DNA of 25,655 nt. It comes from Euryarchaeota archaeon UBA549. GTDB lineage: Archaea; Thermoplasmatota; Poseidoniia; Poseidoniales; Poseidoniaceae. The position numbers were made by a program, and so were the translations under genes. The DNA lies in assembly GCA_002495645.1 (NCBI GenBank), contig DAGF01000037.1, forward strand, positions 1 to 25,655. Reading direction: 5' to 3'. Every line of letters begins with the position of its first letter. Within the stretch, counting starts at the first letter, position 1. Positions 8,098-16,793 of the stretch are shown here, in pieces. A model generated the notes under the pieces. The model was not told where the DNA came from, did no database searches, and saw only the letters and a program-made list of their open reading frames with translations.

Positions 8098-11000
8098 ATG
8101 CAGACGCAGCGCCGCCGAACATCCCTGGTTTTCATGACCCTGCTTTTGGTGCAGGTGCTCTCCCCTCTGGCCTTCGCTGGGGCCGAACAATCGTCGTACG
8201 AACCCGAAACGGATGCGGCGTTGGAATGGCTTGAGCAGGTTGGTGTTTCACCCATCGCCACGGCCGAATACGGCTGGATGAGCAGTGAAGATGCAAGCGG
8301 GGAGACCGCATTGCGATACAGAGACGTGCAATTGGTTCCACCAACAGAATGGACCGAGCGAACGGGTGAATCAACGGTTGAAGGATACCACATCTTGGGC
8401 CACACCTACCCCGTGCCCAGTGATTGGTTCCACGACCTTGACAGGGCCGGCATCGATTGTTTCTCGTTCCTCCCACCTGCCAGTTTCCACTGTCAGGTCA
8501 ACAGTCACACGCCTGCCCAATTAGCACAACTCAACGTGCTCGGCCTCGCCGCGATGGACGCCACCGACAAGGTTCAAACCGACCTCGTTCGTGGTCTGCT
8601 TGGCCTTGAGATGGTCGCGCCCAATCCGTTCGTCAACGATGCAGGCGCTATTGTGAACGTCGTCCTCTCCGGTGAGGAACTTCCGGAGGGATTGAGCCAG
8701 CGAGGTGATATCGTTCTCGACACGCACAGCGGTCGATTTGCCACCATGGCGCTCGACACTCAGGGCTTGGCTTGGCTCGTGAACCAGGACGCCATCGAAT
8801 GGGTGGAACCCCGTCCGTTCTACGAAATCATGAATTCAAAGGGCATTGAAGTGATGCACGTCGACGATGCGTGGGACAACACCATCATGGGCAACATCGA
8901 CAGTTCCTGGTCGGGGCTGGACGGAAGCGGCATCATCGTCACCGTCGCCGACACAGGACTTGACAACGGCGTGAACAACTCCAACATGCACCCCGATTTC
9001 AGAGACCACATCACGGGTATTCTTTCCTTCCCGCCACCGGCCTCGGTGTGCACAGCCTACGGTTTGAGCCCGTGTGGTGACGATGCCGAAGACCATCACG
9101 GCCACGGCACCCACGTCGCAGGCTCGGTTCTCGGTGACGGCACCCACAGCAACGGCGACATCATCGGTGCGGCCCCAGAAGCCCACCTCCTTTTCCATGC
9201 CATTGCCACCACCCACAACAGCGAGGAAAAATTGCTTGGTATTCCCAACGACCTCGATGACATGTTTGAACTCGCGTGGGCCAACGGAAGCCGCATTCAC
9301 ACCAATTCCTGGGGCTCTGCCGTCGCTGGCCAATACACGACCTCGTCGATGCAGGCGGACGCCAGCGCCCGTACGCACGACGAGATGGTCATCCTCTTCG
9401 CCGCTGCGAACGAAGGCGTCGATGCCAACATGAACGGAGAAATCGACTTGGATTCCATGGGCAGCCCCGCCACGGCAAAGAACGTCTTGACGGTCGGCGC
9501 CACCGAAAACGACCGCGGAAACATGACATGGGTGTGGGGCAGCACCGACTACGGCTCACCCATTTCCACCGACCGACTGGCTGACAACCCCGATGGTATG
9601 GCGGCTTTTTCATCCCGCGGGCCCACTGACGATGGTCGCCTCAAACCCGATTTCTCCGCTCCAGGAACGATGATTCTCTCCGCAAAGTCCCGAAGCACCA
9701 CCTCGGTCGGATGGCTGGCCCACAACGCCAGTTACACCTACATGGGTGGCACGAGCATGGCCACGCCCCTAACCGCCGGAGCTTCGGCCTTGTTGTTGGA
9801 GCATCTCATGGAGAACCTCGGCGAATCCAACCCGACCTCGGCCCTGGTGAAAGCCATCTTTACCGCCAGCGCACATGACATGACCGGGCAGTATTCCTCC
9901 TCGACAAACGGTGCGGGTGAAGCAGCGCCCAACAACCACGAAGGTTGGGGGCGAATCAACATGTCCCAGGCAGTGAACACATCCTACCTCTACGGCCATT
10001 CGGTTACCACCAACGCCGATTCGGGCTGGTCGTTCAACGTCCCCAACAGTGCGGACGACATCAACATCGCCTTGGCATGGACGGACCCTGCCTCGACGCC
10101 CTCGGCGTCAACCAATCTGGTCAACGACCTTGACCTGGCCCTCAAAAGCCCCTCAGGCTCGTGGACCAACCTCAGCAATAACCTCGACAACCTGCGGGGT
10201 TTGACGCTTGCCTCACCCGCCCAAGGCACGTGGGAACTCCACGTGGTCGGCACCAGCGTCCCGACCGGGCCACAATTCTTTGCCGTCGCCATGACCGGCG
10301 ATTACACGTTCAGCAACTTGACACAAGACACCGACCTTGATGGCTACGAGGACGATGACGACGACTGCAACACCACCGCTGGTACGTCAACGGAAGACCG
10401 AACAGGATGCCCCGACACCGACGGCGACGGCTACTCAAACCCCGACAGCGGATGGACCGTCAACAACGGCGCCGATGCCTTCCCAAGCGAAATCACACAG
10501 TGGGCTGACGGTGATTACGATGGCTACGGCGACAACGCTGCTGGCCACCAACCGGACGCTTGTACGTCAAGTGCTGGGAACTCAACCGGCGACCGGTTCG
10601 GTTGCACCGACACCGACGGCGATGGTTACTCCGACCCCGACAGCGGTTGGACCGTAGCGAACGGAGCGGACGCATGCAGTAGCGTTGCTGGACCGTCCAG
10701 TCAAGACCGGAACGGGTGCGCCGACCAAGACGGTGATGGATACTCCGACCCGGACAGCGGCTGGACCGTGGCCAACGGCGCGGATGCGTTTCCCACTGAC
10801 AATACACAGTGGGCCGATACCGACGGCGATGGCTACGGCGACAACCCACCCCCCGCTACGGCAGGCGATGGTTGTCCGAGCACGAGCGGTGGCTCAAACC
10901 AAGACCGGTTTGGATGCGCCGACACCGACGGTGATGGCTATTCCGATCCTGACAGCGGTTGGACCGTGGCCAACGGCGCTGACGCCTTCGTTTCTGATGC

Positions 11001-13689
11001 GACCCAATGGGCTGACAGCGACAGCGATGGTTACGGCGATAACGCCAGCGGGAACAATCCTGATGCGTGTCCCTCTCAGTTCGGCACCTCCACCCAAGCA
11101 GGTCGCCTCGGATGTGCTGACAGCGATAGCGATGGCTACGCTGACATCGACGATGCCTTCCCCAACGAAGCCACACAATGGGCCGACGCCGACGGCGACG
11201 GCTACGGGGATGAAGCCGCAGGTTTCCAAGGCGATGCGTGCCCGTCCACCTTTGGTATGTCGAGCCGCGACCGATTTGGGTGCACCGATTCGGACAGCGA
11301 CGGGTCGTCGGACGGCGACTCAAGTTGGACGACAGCAAACGGGGCCGATGCCTACCCGAGCGACGGAACCCAATGGGCCGACAGCGACGGCGACGGCTAC
11401 GGGGACAACCCAACCGGCACCAACGGCGACGCATGTCCATCCCAAGCAGGAAATTCCACGGCCGACCGATACGGCTGCCTCGACACCGATGGCGACGGTT
11501 ATTCTGACCCCGACAGCTCATGGGGCGTGGACGATGGCGCTGACGCTTACCCTAACGACCCGACCCGCTGGGGCGACAGCGACGGGGACGGTTATGACGA
11601 TGGTTTGGATGATGATTGCCCAGCCTTCTACGGCACCTCCGTCCACGACCGAAAGGGATGCCCAGACCAAGACGGGGACGGCTACTCCGACCCCGATAGC
11701 GGCTGGACAACGGCCAATGGCGCTGACGCCTTCATGAACGACGCCACGCAGTGGAACGACACCGACGGCGATGGCTACGGTGATAACTCGGCAGGAACGC
11801 TACCAGACGCTTGTGTTTCGACCTACGGCGAATCCTGGCAAAACGGCACGTATGGCTGCCCCGACGGCGACCAAGACGGCTGGGCTGACAGCGAAGACAC
11901 CCACCCGGGCGACAACACGCAGTGGACCGACACCGACGGCGACGGGCACGGCGATAACCCGGGAGGAACCTCGCCTGACGCCTGTGTGAACCAGTGGGGC
12001 AATTCCACACTGGGCAACCGTTTGGGTTGCCCGGACAACGACGGCGACGGATGGGACAACGTCATCGATGCCCTGCCTGACCTGCCAACGCAGTGGCTTG
12101 ACCAAGACGGGGATGGCTACGGCGACAACGCTACCGGACTCCTGCCCGATGCGTGCCCTGGCGAGGCTGGCACCTCCTCGATTGGCCTGCTGGGTTGTGT
12201 CGATGATGACGGGGACGGCTACGCCAACCTGACCGATGATTTCCCCAACGACCCAACGCGATGGATTGACACGGACAGCGACGGCTTTGATGACGCAGAA
12301 GACCACTGTCCGCTGAGCGCAGGAAACTCCACCACCGACCGCACGGGTTGTGTTGACAGCGATGGCGACGGCGTCTCGGACCCAACACCGCCATTTGGAA
12401 ACACCAGCGGCTGGAACGCCTCAGACGGAGCAGACGCCTTCCCGTACGAACCGACACAAAGCGTTGACAGCGACGGTGACGGCTACGGGGATAACCCGAC
12501 CGGCTTTGAGGCCGATGTCTGTCCCGCAGAAGCCGGCGCCTCCAATGTGGACCGATTCGGATGCGTTGACGAGGACGGCGACGGCACCTCGGACGCCAAC
12601 GATGCATTCCTTGGTGAACCCACACAGTGGGTCGACACCGACGGCGACGGGTATGGGGACAACCCCAACGGTACCCAAGCCGATGCGTGTCCGACCGAAG
12701 CAGGTACGTCCACCCTCGATGTGTTTGGTTGCCTCGACGGCGACGGCGACGGTGCTGGTGATGCAAACGACCTGTGGCCCACCGACAACAGCCAGTGGTT
12801 TGACAGCGACGGCGATGGCTACGGGGATGAGCCAAGCGGCACCGATGGTGATGCTTGTCCCAACCAAATGGGCACCTCAACCGCCGATGGCACCTTTGGG
12901 TGTCCAGACCAGGACGGCGATGGATGGGCTGACAGCGACGACGCCTTCCCCGACCAACGCAGCCAATACGCCGACAGCGACGGCGATGGGTGGGGCGACA
13001 ACGCCACGCTCGGAGCCTACAAACCCGACCATTGGCCCAACGATTCATCTCGAAACTCGGCCGAGGCCGCCATGAACTGTGCGCCGTCCTCAATCGAGGT
13101 CGACCTCGCCGCCAGCGGATGGTTCACCTTCACCTGCACCATCACCACCCCGATGAGTTCGGCCTTTGCGGCCAGCGTGGAATGGCAGACCACCACCAGC
13201 ATCGCTGGAGAAACTTCAGGCCACTTGTTGACCTTTACTTCAGCGACCGGCAATTCCCAAACGGTCACCTTCTCAGGAAATGCGAAGGAGGTCGGCGACC
13301 ACCAGTTGTTGATGTCCGTAACCGAACCCGGGGCAGACTACCCGATGGACACCATTACCGTCGTCATCAAGACCATTGATTCCAACGCCCCTGTGGCCGT
13401 CTCCAGTGAGGGAGACAATGCTCTTCTGACGACATTGTCGGAGAACACGATGGTGCAGGCTGCCCTCGCTGGCTTGGTGCTCTTTGTCCTGATGGGCACC
13501 CTGATGATTCGAGGGCAGAGCCGAAAAGCTCGCGATGAGGAACGTCGCATGATGCGAGCGGCTGAACTTCGGCAGTCACGAGGGTTGGGCGAGTTGCCTT
13601 CACGTCAATTGGTTCAACAGCAACATCAACCGCGCGCACCCCGTGAACGAACGGAATCCTTGTTCAGTGATTTCCGAAGCAAGCGATGA
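8098..13689 (+). CDS. Cell-surface subtilisin-like (S8) protease with long calcium-repeat stalk
   Basis: 1863 residues. The start at 8098 gives a classic signal peptide (MQTQRRRTSLVFMTLLLVQ, cleavage near AFAGA at about 29); the frame is open upstream to 8020 but that extension is not signal-like. A propeptide-like region is followed by the S8 domain with D285 (VADTGLD), H336 (HGHGTHVAG), oxyanion N438 (FAAANEG) and S553 (GGTSMATP). A jelly-roll/P-domain-like module (about 640-740, AWTDPA and LVNDLDLALKSPSG) resembles the C-terminal domain of Kp-43-type proteases. Residues 744 to about 1638 are thrombospondin-3-like calcium repeats with about 30 DxDxDG motifs. A beta domain, one helix (about 1790-1810) and a basic tail follow. 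It probably degrades proteins outside the cell while anchored. The stalk's acidity predicts calcium-dependent folding. Confidence 0.92.
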   Translation: MQTQRRRTSLVFMTLLLVQVLSPLAFAGAEQSSYEPETDAALEWLEQVGVSPIATAEYGWMSSEDASGETALRYRDVQLVPPTEWTERTGESTVEGYHILGHTYPVPSDWFHDLDRAGIDCFSFLPPASFHCQVNSHTPAQLAQLNVLGLAAMDATDKVQTDLVRGLLGLEMVAPNPFVNDAGAIVNVVLSGEELPEGLSQRGDIVLDTHSGRFATMALDTQGLAWLVNQDAIEWVEPRPFYEIMNSKGIEVMHVDDAWDNTIMGNIDSSWSGLDGSGIIVTVADTGLDNGVNNSNMHPDFRDHITGILSFPPPASVCTAYGLSPCGDDAEDHHGHGTHVAGSVLGDGTHSNGDIIGAAPEAHLLFHAIATTHNSEEKLLGIPNDLDDMFELAWANGSRIHTNSWGSAVAGQYTTSSMQADASARTHDEMVILFAAANEGVDANMNGEIDLDSMGSPATAKNVLTVGATENDRGNMTWVWGSTDYGSPISTDRLADNPDGMAAFSSRGPTDDGRLKPDFSAPGTMILSAKSRSTTSVGWLAHNASYTYMGGTSMATPLTAGASALLLEHLMENLGESNPTSALVKAIFTASAHDMTGQYSSSTNGAGEAAPNNHEGWGRINMSQAVNTSYLYGHSVTTNADSGWSFNVPNSADDINIALAWTDPASTPSASTNLVNDLDLALKSPSGSWTNLSNNLDNLRGLTLASPAQGTWELHVVGTSVPTGPQFFAVAMTGDYTFSNLTQDTDLDGYEDDDDDCNTTAGTSTEDRTGCPDTDGDGYSNPDSGWTVNNGADAFPSEITQWADGDYDGYGDNAAGHQPDACTSSAGNSTGDRFGCTDTDGDGYSDPDSGWTVANGADACSSVAGPSSQDRNGCADQDGDGYSDPDSGWTVANGADAFPTDNTQWADTDGDGYGDNPPPATAGDGCPSTSGGSNQDRFGCADTDGDGYSDPDSGWTVANGADAFVSDATQWADSDSDGYGDNASGNNPDACPSQFGTSTQAGRLGCADSDSDGYADIDDAFPNEATQWADADGDGYGDEAAGFQGDACPSTFGMSSRDRFGCTDSDSDGSSDGDSSWTTANGADAYPSDGTQWADSDGDGYGDNPTGTNGDACPSQAGNSTADRYGCLDTDGDGYSDPDSSWGVDDGADAYPNDPTRWGDSDGDGYDDGLDDDCPAFYGTSVHDRKGCPDQDGDGYSDPDSGWTTANGADAFMNDATQWNDTDGDGYGDNSAGTLPDACVSTYGESWQNGTYGCPDGDQDGWADSEDTHPGDNTQWTDTDGDGHGDNPGGTSPDACVNQWGNSTLGNRLGCPDNDGDGWDNVIDALPDLPTQWLDQDGDGYGDNATGLLPDACPGEAGTSSIGLLGCVDDDGDGYANLTDDFPNDPTRWIDTDSDGFDDAEDHCPLSAGNSTTDRTGCVDSDGDGVSDPTPPFGNTSGWNASDGADAFPYEPTQSVDSDGDGYGDNPTGFEADVCPAEAGASNVDRFGCVDEDGDGTSDANDAFLGEPTQWVDTDGDGYGDNPNGTQADACPTEAGTSTLDVFGCLDGDGDGAGDANDLWPTDNSQWFDSDGDGYGDEPSGTDGDACPNQMGTSTADGTFGCPDQDGDGWADSDDAFPDQRSQYADSDGDGWGDNATLGAYKPDHWPNDSSRNSAEAAMNCAPSSIEVDLAASGWFTFTCTITTPMSSAFAASVEWQTTTSIAGETSGHLLTFTSATGNSQTVTFSGNAKEVGDHQLLMSVTEPGADYPMDTITVVIKTIDSNAPVAVSSEGDNALLTTLSENTMVQAALAGLVLFVLMGTLMIRGQSRKARDEERRMMRAAELRQSRGLGELPSRQLVQQQHQPRAPRERTESLFSDFRSKR
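10327..13011 (+). repeat. Thrombospondin type 3-like calcium-binding repeat array in the protease gene
   Basis: About 30 DxDxDG motifs occur in roughly 15 two-motif units. One motif usually ends GYGDN and the next GYSD. Each unit tends to carry a DAC...(R/D)xGC cysteine pair and a (T/S)QW(A/V/T)D stretch before the next motif. Unit length varies around 50-65 residues, so the DNA is imperfectly periodic. The bias for GAC and GGC codons produces long spurious open frames on other frames and strands. In eukaryotic thrombospondin, such repeats wrap around calcium ions and are held by disulfides; a rigid, calcium-loaded stalk is inferred here. Confidence 0.9.
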
Positions 13690-13749
13690 GCAAACGTGGC
13701 GAACCGATTCCCTCAAAGGGGAGAGGCTTGTCGCCGTGTTTACCACACT

Positions 13750-13821
13750 GCGGATATGGTGAAGTGGTTATCATCTGAGGTTTCCAACCTTATGTCGTGG
13801 GTTCGACTCCCGCTATCCGCA
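13750..13821 (+). tRNA. tRNA-Gly (anticodon UCC)
   Basis: The 72-nt cloverleaf folds fully: acceptor GCGGATA/TATCCGC, D stem GTGA/TCAT (one G-T), anticodon stem TGAGG/CCTTA with loop TTTCCAA giving anticodon TCC, four-base variable loop, T stem GTGGG/CCCGC with loop TTCGACT, and discriminator A73 as usual for archaeal tRNA-Gly. No intron is present. Genomic CC then T follows the discriminator, so the CCA end is not fully encoded. It reads GGA and, by wobble, GGG codons. It lies 60 bases after the protease and 100 bases before carS. A weak hairpin (CTCCA/TGGAG, 13823-13840) follows. Confidence 0.96.
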
Positions 13822-13910
13822 CCTCCAATCAATGCTGGAGATGGCCATTGGGGGCCGTTTGTCCGGGCAACCATGAAAGGCTCGCCACCAAAGCGGCAGG
13901 CCAACGCCTC

Positions 13911-13916
13911 GGTGAT
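13911..13916 (+). promoter_or_regulatory. Shine-Dalgarno site for carS
   Basis: GGTGAT, fully complementary to the conserved 3' end of archaeal 16S rRNA, lies 5 bases before the ATG at 13922. It fixes the start and implies carS has a leadered mRNA, possibly sharing a transcript with the tRNA. Confidence 0.65.
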
Positions 13917-13921
13917 GATGC

Positions 13922-14575
13922 ATGGATTTTCTCTCGCTCTGCTTGCTCACGCTCTGGCTCTACCTTCCCGGCTTTCTCGCCAACACCTTTGCGATGATGT
14001 GGGGGAAATGGTTGCCCAAAACCGGTTATGGGCCTTGGCCCATCGACGGAGGTCGGGTCATGGCCGACGGGAATCGAATGCTGGGTGATGGAAAAACATG
14101 GAACGGCTTGATCGGGGGTTCGCTGACGTCCGGATTGCTCTGCATGCTCTTGGCTTCGTTGGTGAGCACCGGCGATATGGCCACAGCTTTTGATGACGGA
14201 GCGACGGTGTTCGCTCACCCGCTCATCGGTTCGGAGGAGGCTTGGTTTTCCGTCGGTGGCGCAAGTGGCACCGCCTTCGTCTTGGGAACCTTCCTCGGGT
14301 TTGCATGCCTGATCGGGGACAGCACCGGCTCTTTCGTGAAGCGACGCCGAGGACTCAAGCGAGAAGGCGAGATCTCCTCCAAAGCACCGCTCTTGGACAC
14401 GTTGCCCTTTGCCATCATGGTCTTCCTCTGGGGTCAACTCTTCCTTGGACCGTCCATCCTCGCTGCCGAGGAACTGCGACTCCCGATGGTGGCTTTGGTG
14501 GTCATCACCCCCGTGCTTCACCGAACATTCAACCTCATTGGCTACAAAATCGGATGGAAAGATGTCCCTTACTGA
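13922..14575 (+). CDS. carS: CDP-archaeol synthase
   Basis: 217 residues, a normal length for CarS (former DUF46). The enzyme transfers CMP from CTP to the unsaturated archaeal ether lipid digeranylgeranylglyceryl phosphate, making CDP-archaeol, the precursor of polar head groups, in the cytoplasmic membrane. Diagnostic motifs are present: LPGFLANTFAMMWG (15-28), PIDGG (40-44), LGDGKTWNG (54-62) and the CDP-transferase-like GDSTGSFVKRRRGLKREG (132-149), followed by APLLDTLPF. About five hydrophobic segments are visible. This gene marks the chromosome as archaeal. It follows tRNA-Gly and precedes an unrelated membrane hydrolase from which it is separated by about 150 bases. Confidence 0.93.
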   Translation: MDFLSLCLLTLWLYLPGFLANTFAMMWGKWLPKTGYGPWPIDGGRVMADGNRMLGDGKTWNGLIGGSLTSGLLCMLLASLVSTGDMATAFDDGATVFAHPLIGSEEAWFSVGGASGTAFVLGTFLGFACLIGDSTGSFVKRRRGLKREGEISSKAPLLDTLPFAIMVFLWGQLFLGPSILAAEELRLPMVALVVITPVLHRTFNLIGYKIGWKDVPY

Positions 14576-14655
14576 GGTTGTAATCAATTCACATTGACCA
14601 CCCAATAAACGAGGTTCACGCCCACGTATGAACGCCTGAGGGGTTGAACGAAACT

Positions 14656-14674
14656 TCTTGTACGCGATACAAGA
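14656..14674. promoter_or_regulatory. Perfect 7-bp palindrome, operator-like, upstream of the hydrolase
   Basis: TCTTGTA, then CGCGA, then TACAAGA: perfect 7-base arms around five bases, followed by TTTTCCC. It lies 54 bases before the ATG at 14729 and 9 bases before an alternative GTG at 14684. If the GTG start were leaderless, the palindrome would coincide with the TATA position. A dimeric repressor site is the simplest reading; a weak terminator for carS is the alternative, given the short T run. A looser inverted pair (GTTCA/TGAAC, 14614-14633) lies just upstream. Confidence 0.5.
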
Positions 14675-14728
14675 TTTTCCCTCGTGGAAGTATCTGATGA
14701 TGTCCATGTCGCTGACGAGGATACGTCC

Positions 14729-16330
14729 ATGAAACGAACGTTCCAACCTGCATGGGCGATACCGATTGGCTTCCTGTTGGCCTTCAGTGAAATGATTGTC
14801 CGATTGCTGGCAGGAAAAGGTGTCGTGGATTCAATATGGCCTCACGCTGTTCGTTCGCTTGAATGGACCATGGCGCTGCGAAACTCACCGGCCTTGACCT
14901 TGTCTTCAATGTTCATCATCGCCGGACTTTCGTACGGATTGAGGAAAGCGGTGGTGGCTCAAAACGATAACCACGCTTGGAAGACGCTGCCTTACGGCTT
15001 TATCGGCCTGCTCATTGGATTGATCACCATCCACTTTCTCATGAACGCCTTCTACCTGCGAGGCGCCTTTCTTCTCCTTCCAACCTTGATGGGGTGGACC
15101 TTGGCCTGCCTCCTCGTGGCCATGGGTGGCCCACCTTCGCTGCGAGCCCCCGGACAGAACCATATGTCGGCCACGAGAGTGGTTCACGTCGTTGGTGTGT
15201 TCTTCGCAGCATGGCTCGTCATGCCAGGCATTCCCGCTGTCATCGGATTTGCACCCTCACCGCCCGATGCGCCCTCGATGGGTTACGGTTCTTTTCCTGG
15301 CCCCTACACCGTAGAGCAGTACCGCTCACCCTACACCGTGCCGGATGAGGTTGCGAGCGTTCGAGGCGATTTGGAGGATGATATCGAATTCAGCGTCTAC
15401 ATCACCCTGCCCAACCTGCCAGAGGACCTGCCCATCAGCAGCATGCCGCTGGCCATTCTCCTCCACGGATTTGGCTATCCGGATGTTGATGCCTATCAGG
15501 ATTGGATCAACCACCTCGCTGCCAAAGGCATGGCCGTGGCATTCATCCAGTACCCGTCTGACCTTCGCCCGGAGGGCCATGAAGCACACAAAGCCACCTA
15601 CGAACAAGGCATGACGGACTATCTTCAACACGTTCCCCGAGACCTCGCCATCCGATCCGCTATCGACCATGTGGATTCCATTCTGCTCCAACCTCAGCGA
15701 GAAGCCCAACTCGAGGCCCATCTCGGCCAACGCTATGTCGACCCTTCGGCACTCTGGACCGGCGGACACAGCCTTGGAGCGGCCTACACCTTCAGTACGC
15801 TTGATGACGTCCTTGCTCGAGGATGGGGGTCTCGGGCGTTGGTGGTCGCCTTGGAATCACCTGCTCACCGGCCCATGCAGGAAACTCTTCAACCAGATTT
15901 GTCGGGCATGCCTGACGAAACGTTGGTGCAAATCGGCATACCCCAAGACGATATGAGTGTCGGCACCTGCCCGGGTGCGTTCCACCAACAGCTCTTTGCT
16001 GCCCTGCCAAATGAGCGAAATCAATTGTTGGAAATACAATCCGACCTCTACGGATTCCCAAGACTGGTCGCCAGCCACTATCTGCAAACCGACCCGGCCC
16101 ACGACACCCTATCGGATTGGAGTTTTTATCGCCGAGTGGACGCTCAAGCAGATTATCTGGTTGCCCACGGCAGAGAAGACACCTTCACCGCCGATTGGGC
16201 TTACCAATACATGACCGATGAAACCATGCTGACAGGCATGGGCGAATGGTCGGACGGCACCCCCGTCCTACCGCTTCTATGGCACACAAATGCCATCGGT
16301 GATGTCCCCTCGTTCCAAGACTGTGTTTGA
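14729..16330 (+). CDS. Membrane-anchored alpha/beta hydrolase (lipase/esterase-like)
   Basis: 533 residues from the ATG at 14729, chosen because GAGG lies 8 bases upstream and the protein then opens MKRTFQ before a membrane helix; a GTG at 14684 would add 15 residues. The first ~175 residues contain about five hydrophobic segments. The rest is an alpha/beta hydrolase domain: oxyanion-hole HGFG (H246-G247), nucleophile elbow GGHSLGAA (Ser348), a likely acid in IGIPQDDMS (D407/D408) and a likely His450 in ASHYLQ. The fold fits lipases, esterases or polymer depolymerases (the chlorophyllase/PET-hydrolase-like branch also has GHSxG), but the substrate is unknown. Whether the catalytic domain faces in or out depends on the helix count. 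The gene is possibly under control of the palindrome upstream. Confidence 0.75.
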   Translation: MKRTFQPAWAIPIGFLLAFSEMIVRLLAGKGVVDSIWPHAVRSLEWTMALRNSPALTLSSMFIIAGLSYGLRKAVVAQNDNHAWKTLPYGFIGLLIGLITIHFLMNAFYLRGAFLLLPTLMGWTLACLLVAMGGPPSLRAPGQNHMSATRVVHVVGVFFAAWLVMPGIPAVIGFAPSPPDAPSMGYGSFPGPYTVEQYRSPYTVPDEVASVRGDLEDDIEFSVYITLPNLPEDLPISSMPLAILLHGFGYPDVDAYQDWINHLAAKGMAVAFIQYPSDLRPEGHEAHKATYEQGMTDYLQHVPRDLAIRSAIDHVDSILLQPQREAQLEAHLGQRYVDPSALWTGGHSLGAAYTFSTLDDVLARGWGSRALVVALESPAHRPMQETLQPDLSGMPDETLVQIGIPQDDMSVGTCPGAFHQQLFAALPNERNQLLEIQSDLYGFPRLVASHYLQTDPAHDTLSDWSFYRRVDAQADYLVAHGREDTFTADWAYQYMTDETMLTGMGEWSDGTPVLPLLWHTNAIGDVPSFQDCV

Positions 16331-16353
16331 ACACATCTTGAAAAGGAAACCCG

Positions 16354-16362
16354 TTTTTTTTT
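16354..16362 (+). terminator. Nine-T tract, archaeal-type terminator candidate
   Basis: An uninterrupted run of nine T lies 24 bases after the hydrolase stop and only 4 bases before the next ATG (16367). Oligo-T on the non-template strand is enough to terminate archaeal RNA polymerase. If active, the next gene needs its own leaderless start, with an A-rich stretch near 16336-16348 as a possible promoter. Confidence 0.5.
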
Positions 16363-16366
16363 AACC

Positions 16367-16792
16367 ATGGAAGAAGGCCATGTCTCCAACGACGTCAAGT
16401 CGTTGTGGAAATGGATTGGTGGTTCTGCTTTCCTCGCTTCCATGTGTTGTTTTCCAAGCGTGGTACTCGTCCTCTTTGGTCTGGCCAGCGTTTCAAGCGC
16501 CGCAGCTCTATCCAACGACCTGTACTGGGGAACCAACGGCATGTGGTGGTTTCGACCACTTTTGCTCACCTTGAGTGCTGGCCTTGTGGCCTTGGGTTTG
16601 GTGTTGTACTTCCGCAGTGATGGCATTTGTTCTCTGGACGAAGTGAAGCGCCAACGCAAACGAATCATCAACACCTCACTGTTGGTGTTCTCGCTTTCAA
16701 CCATCGCCTACATCCTGTTCAACTTCGTCATCTTGACCGAAATCGGCGTGGCGCTGAACCTGCCGTGGGAAAGCAGCCGGCTGTGGAATTGA
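16367..16792 (+). CDS. Small MerT-like membrane protein with Cys-Cys motif
   Basis: 141 residues with about four hydrophobic segments (roughly 16-45, 63-81, 102-123 and possibly to 130). The first holds ASMCCFPSVVLVLFGLAS, resembling the vicinal Cys pair followed by Pro in the first helix of mercuric ion transport protein MerT. A further Cys88 follows in SDGICSLDEVKRQRKR, a cytoplasmic-looking basic segment. MerT passes Hg(II) from a periplasmic partner to mercuric reductase, but no merA, merP or merR is visible nearby, so a mercury role is only a suggestion; another thiol-based metal or redox function is as likely. It has no Shine-Dalgarno site and starts 4 bases after the T tract. Its stop lies one base from the stop of the convergent PPTase gene. 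Confidence 0.5.
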   Translation: MEEGHVSNDVKSLWKWIGGSAFLASMCCFPSVVLVLFGLASVSSAAALSNDLYWGTNGMWWFRPLLLTLSAGLVALGLVLYFRSDGICSLDEVKRQRKRIINTSLLVFSLSTIAYILFNFVILTEIGVALNLPWESSRLWN

Positions 16793-16793
16793 A

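Noticed and set aside
7995..8405. N-terminal extension of the ABC exporter frame
   Set aside because: It would overlap the signal peptide and propeptide of the divergent protease, is Ser/Cys-rich and unlike exporter N-termini.
10685..11737. Long alternative-frame open reading frames (also 10856-11521 and 12131-13093 on the minus strand) in the protease repeat region
   Set aside because: They are low-complexity Thr/Pro- or Arg-rich translations produced by the repeated GAC/GGC codons of the calcium repeats.
10327..13011. Possible CRISPR or DNA-level tandem array
   Set aside because: The periodicity follows protein repeats in one open frame, unit lengths vary and there are no constant repeats with unique spacers.
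13823..13840. Hairpin CTCCA/TGGAG after tRNA-Gly as a terminator
   Set aside because: The stem is only 5 bp with an 8-base loop and no T tract follows; too weak to call.
14614..14633. Loose inverted repeat GTTCA/TGAAC upstream of the hydrolase
   Set aside because: Five-base arms around a ten-base gap are expected by chance; noted only as context for the stronger palindrome at 14656.
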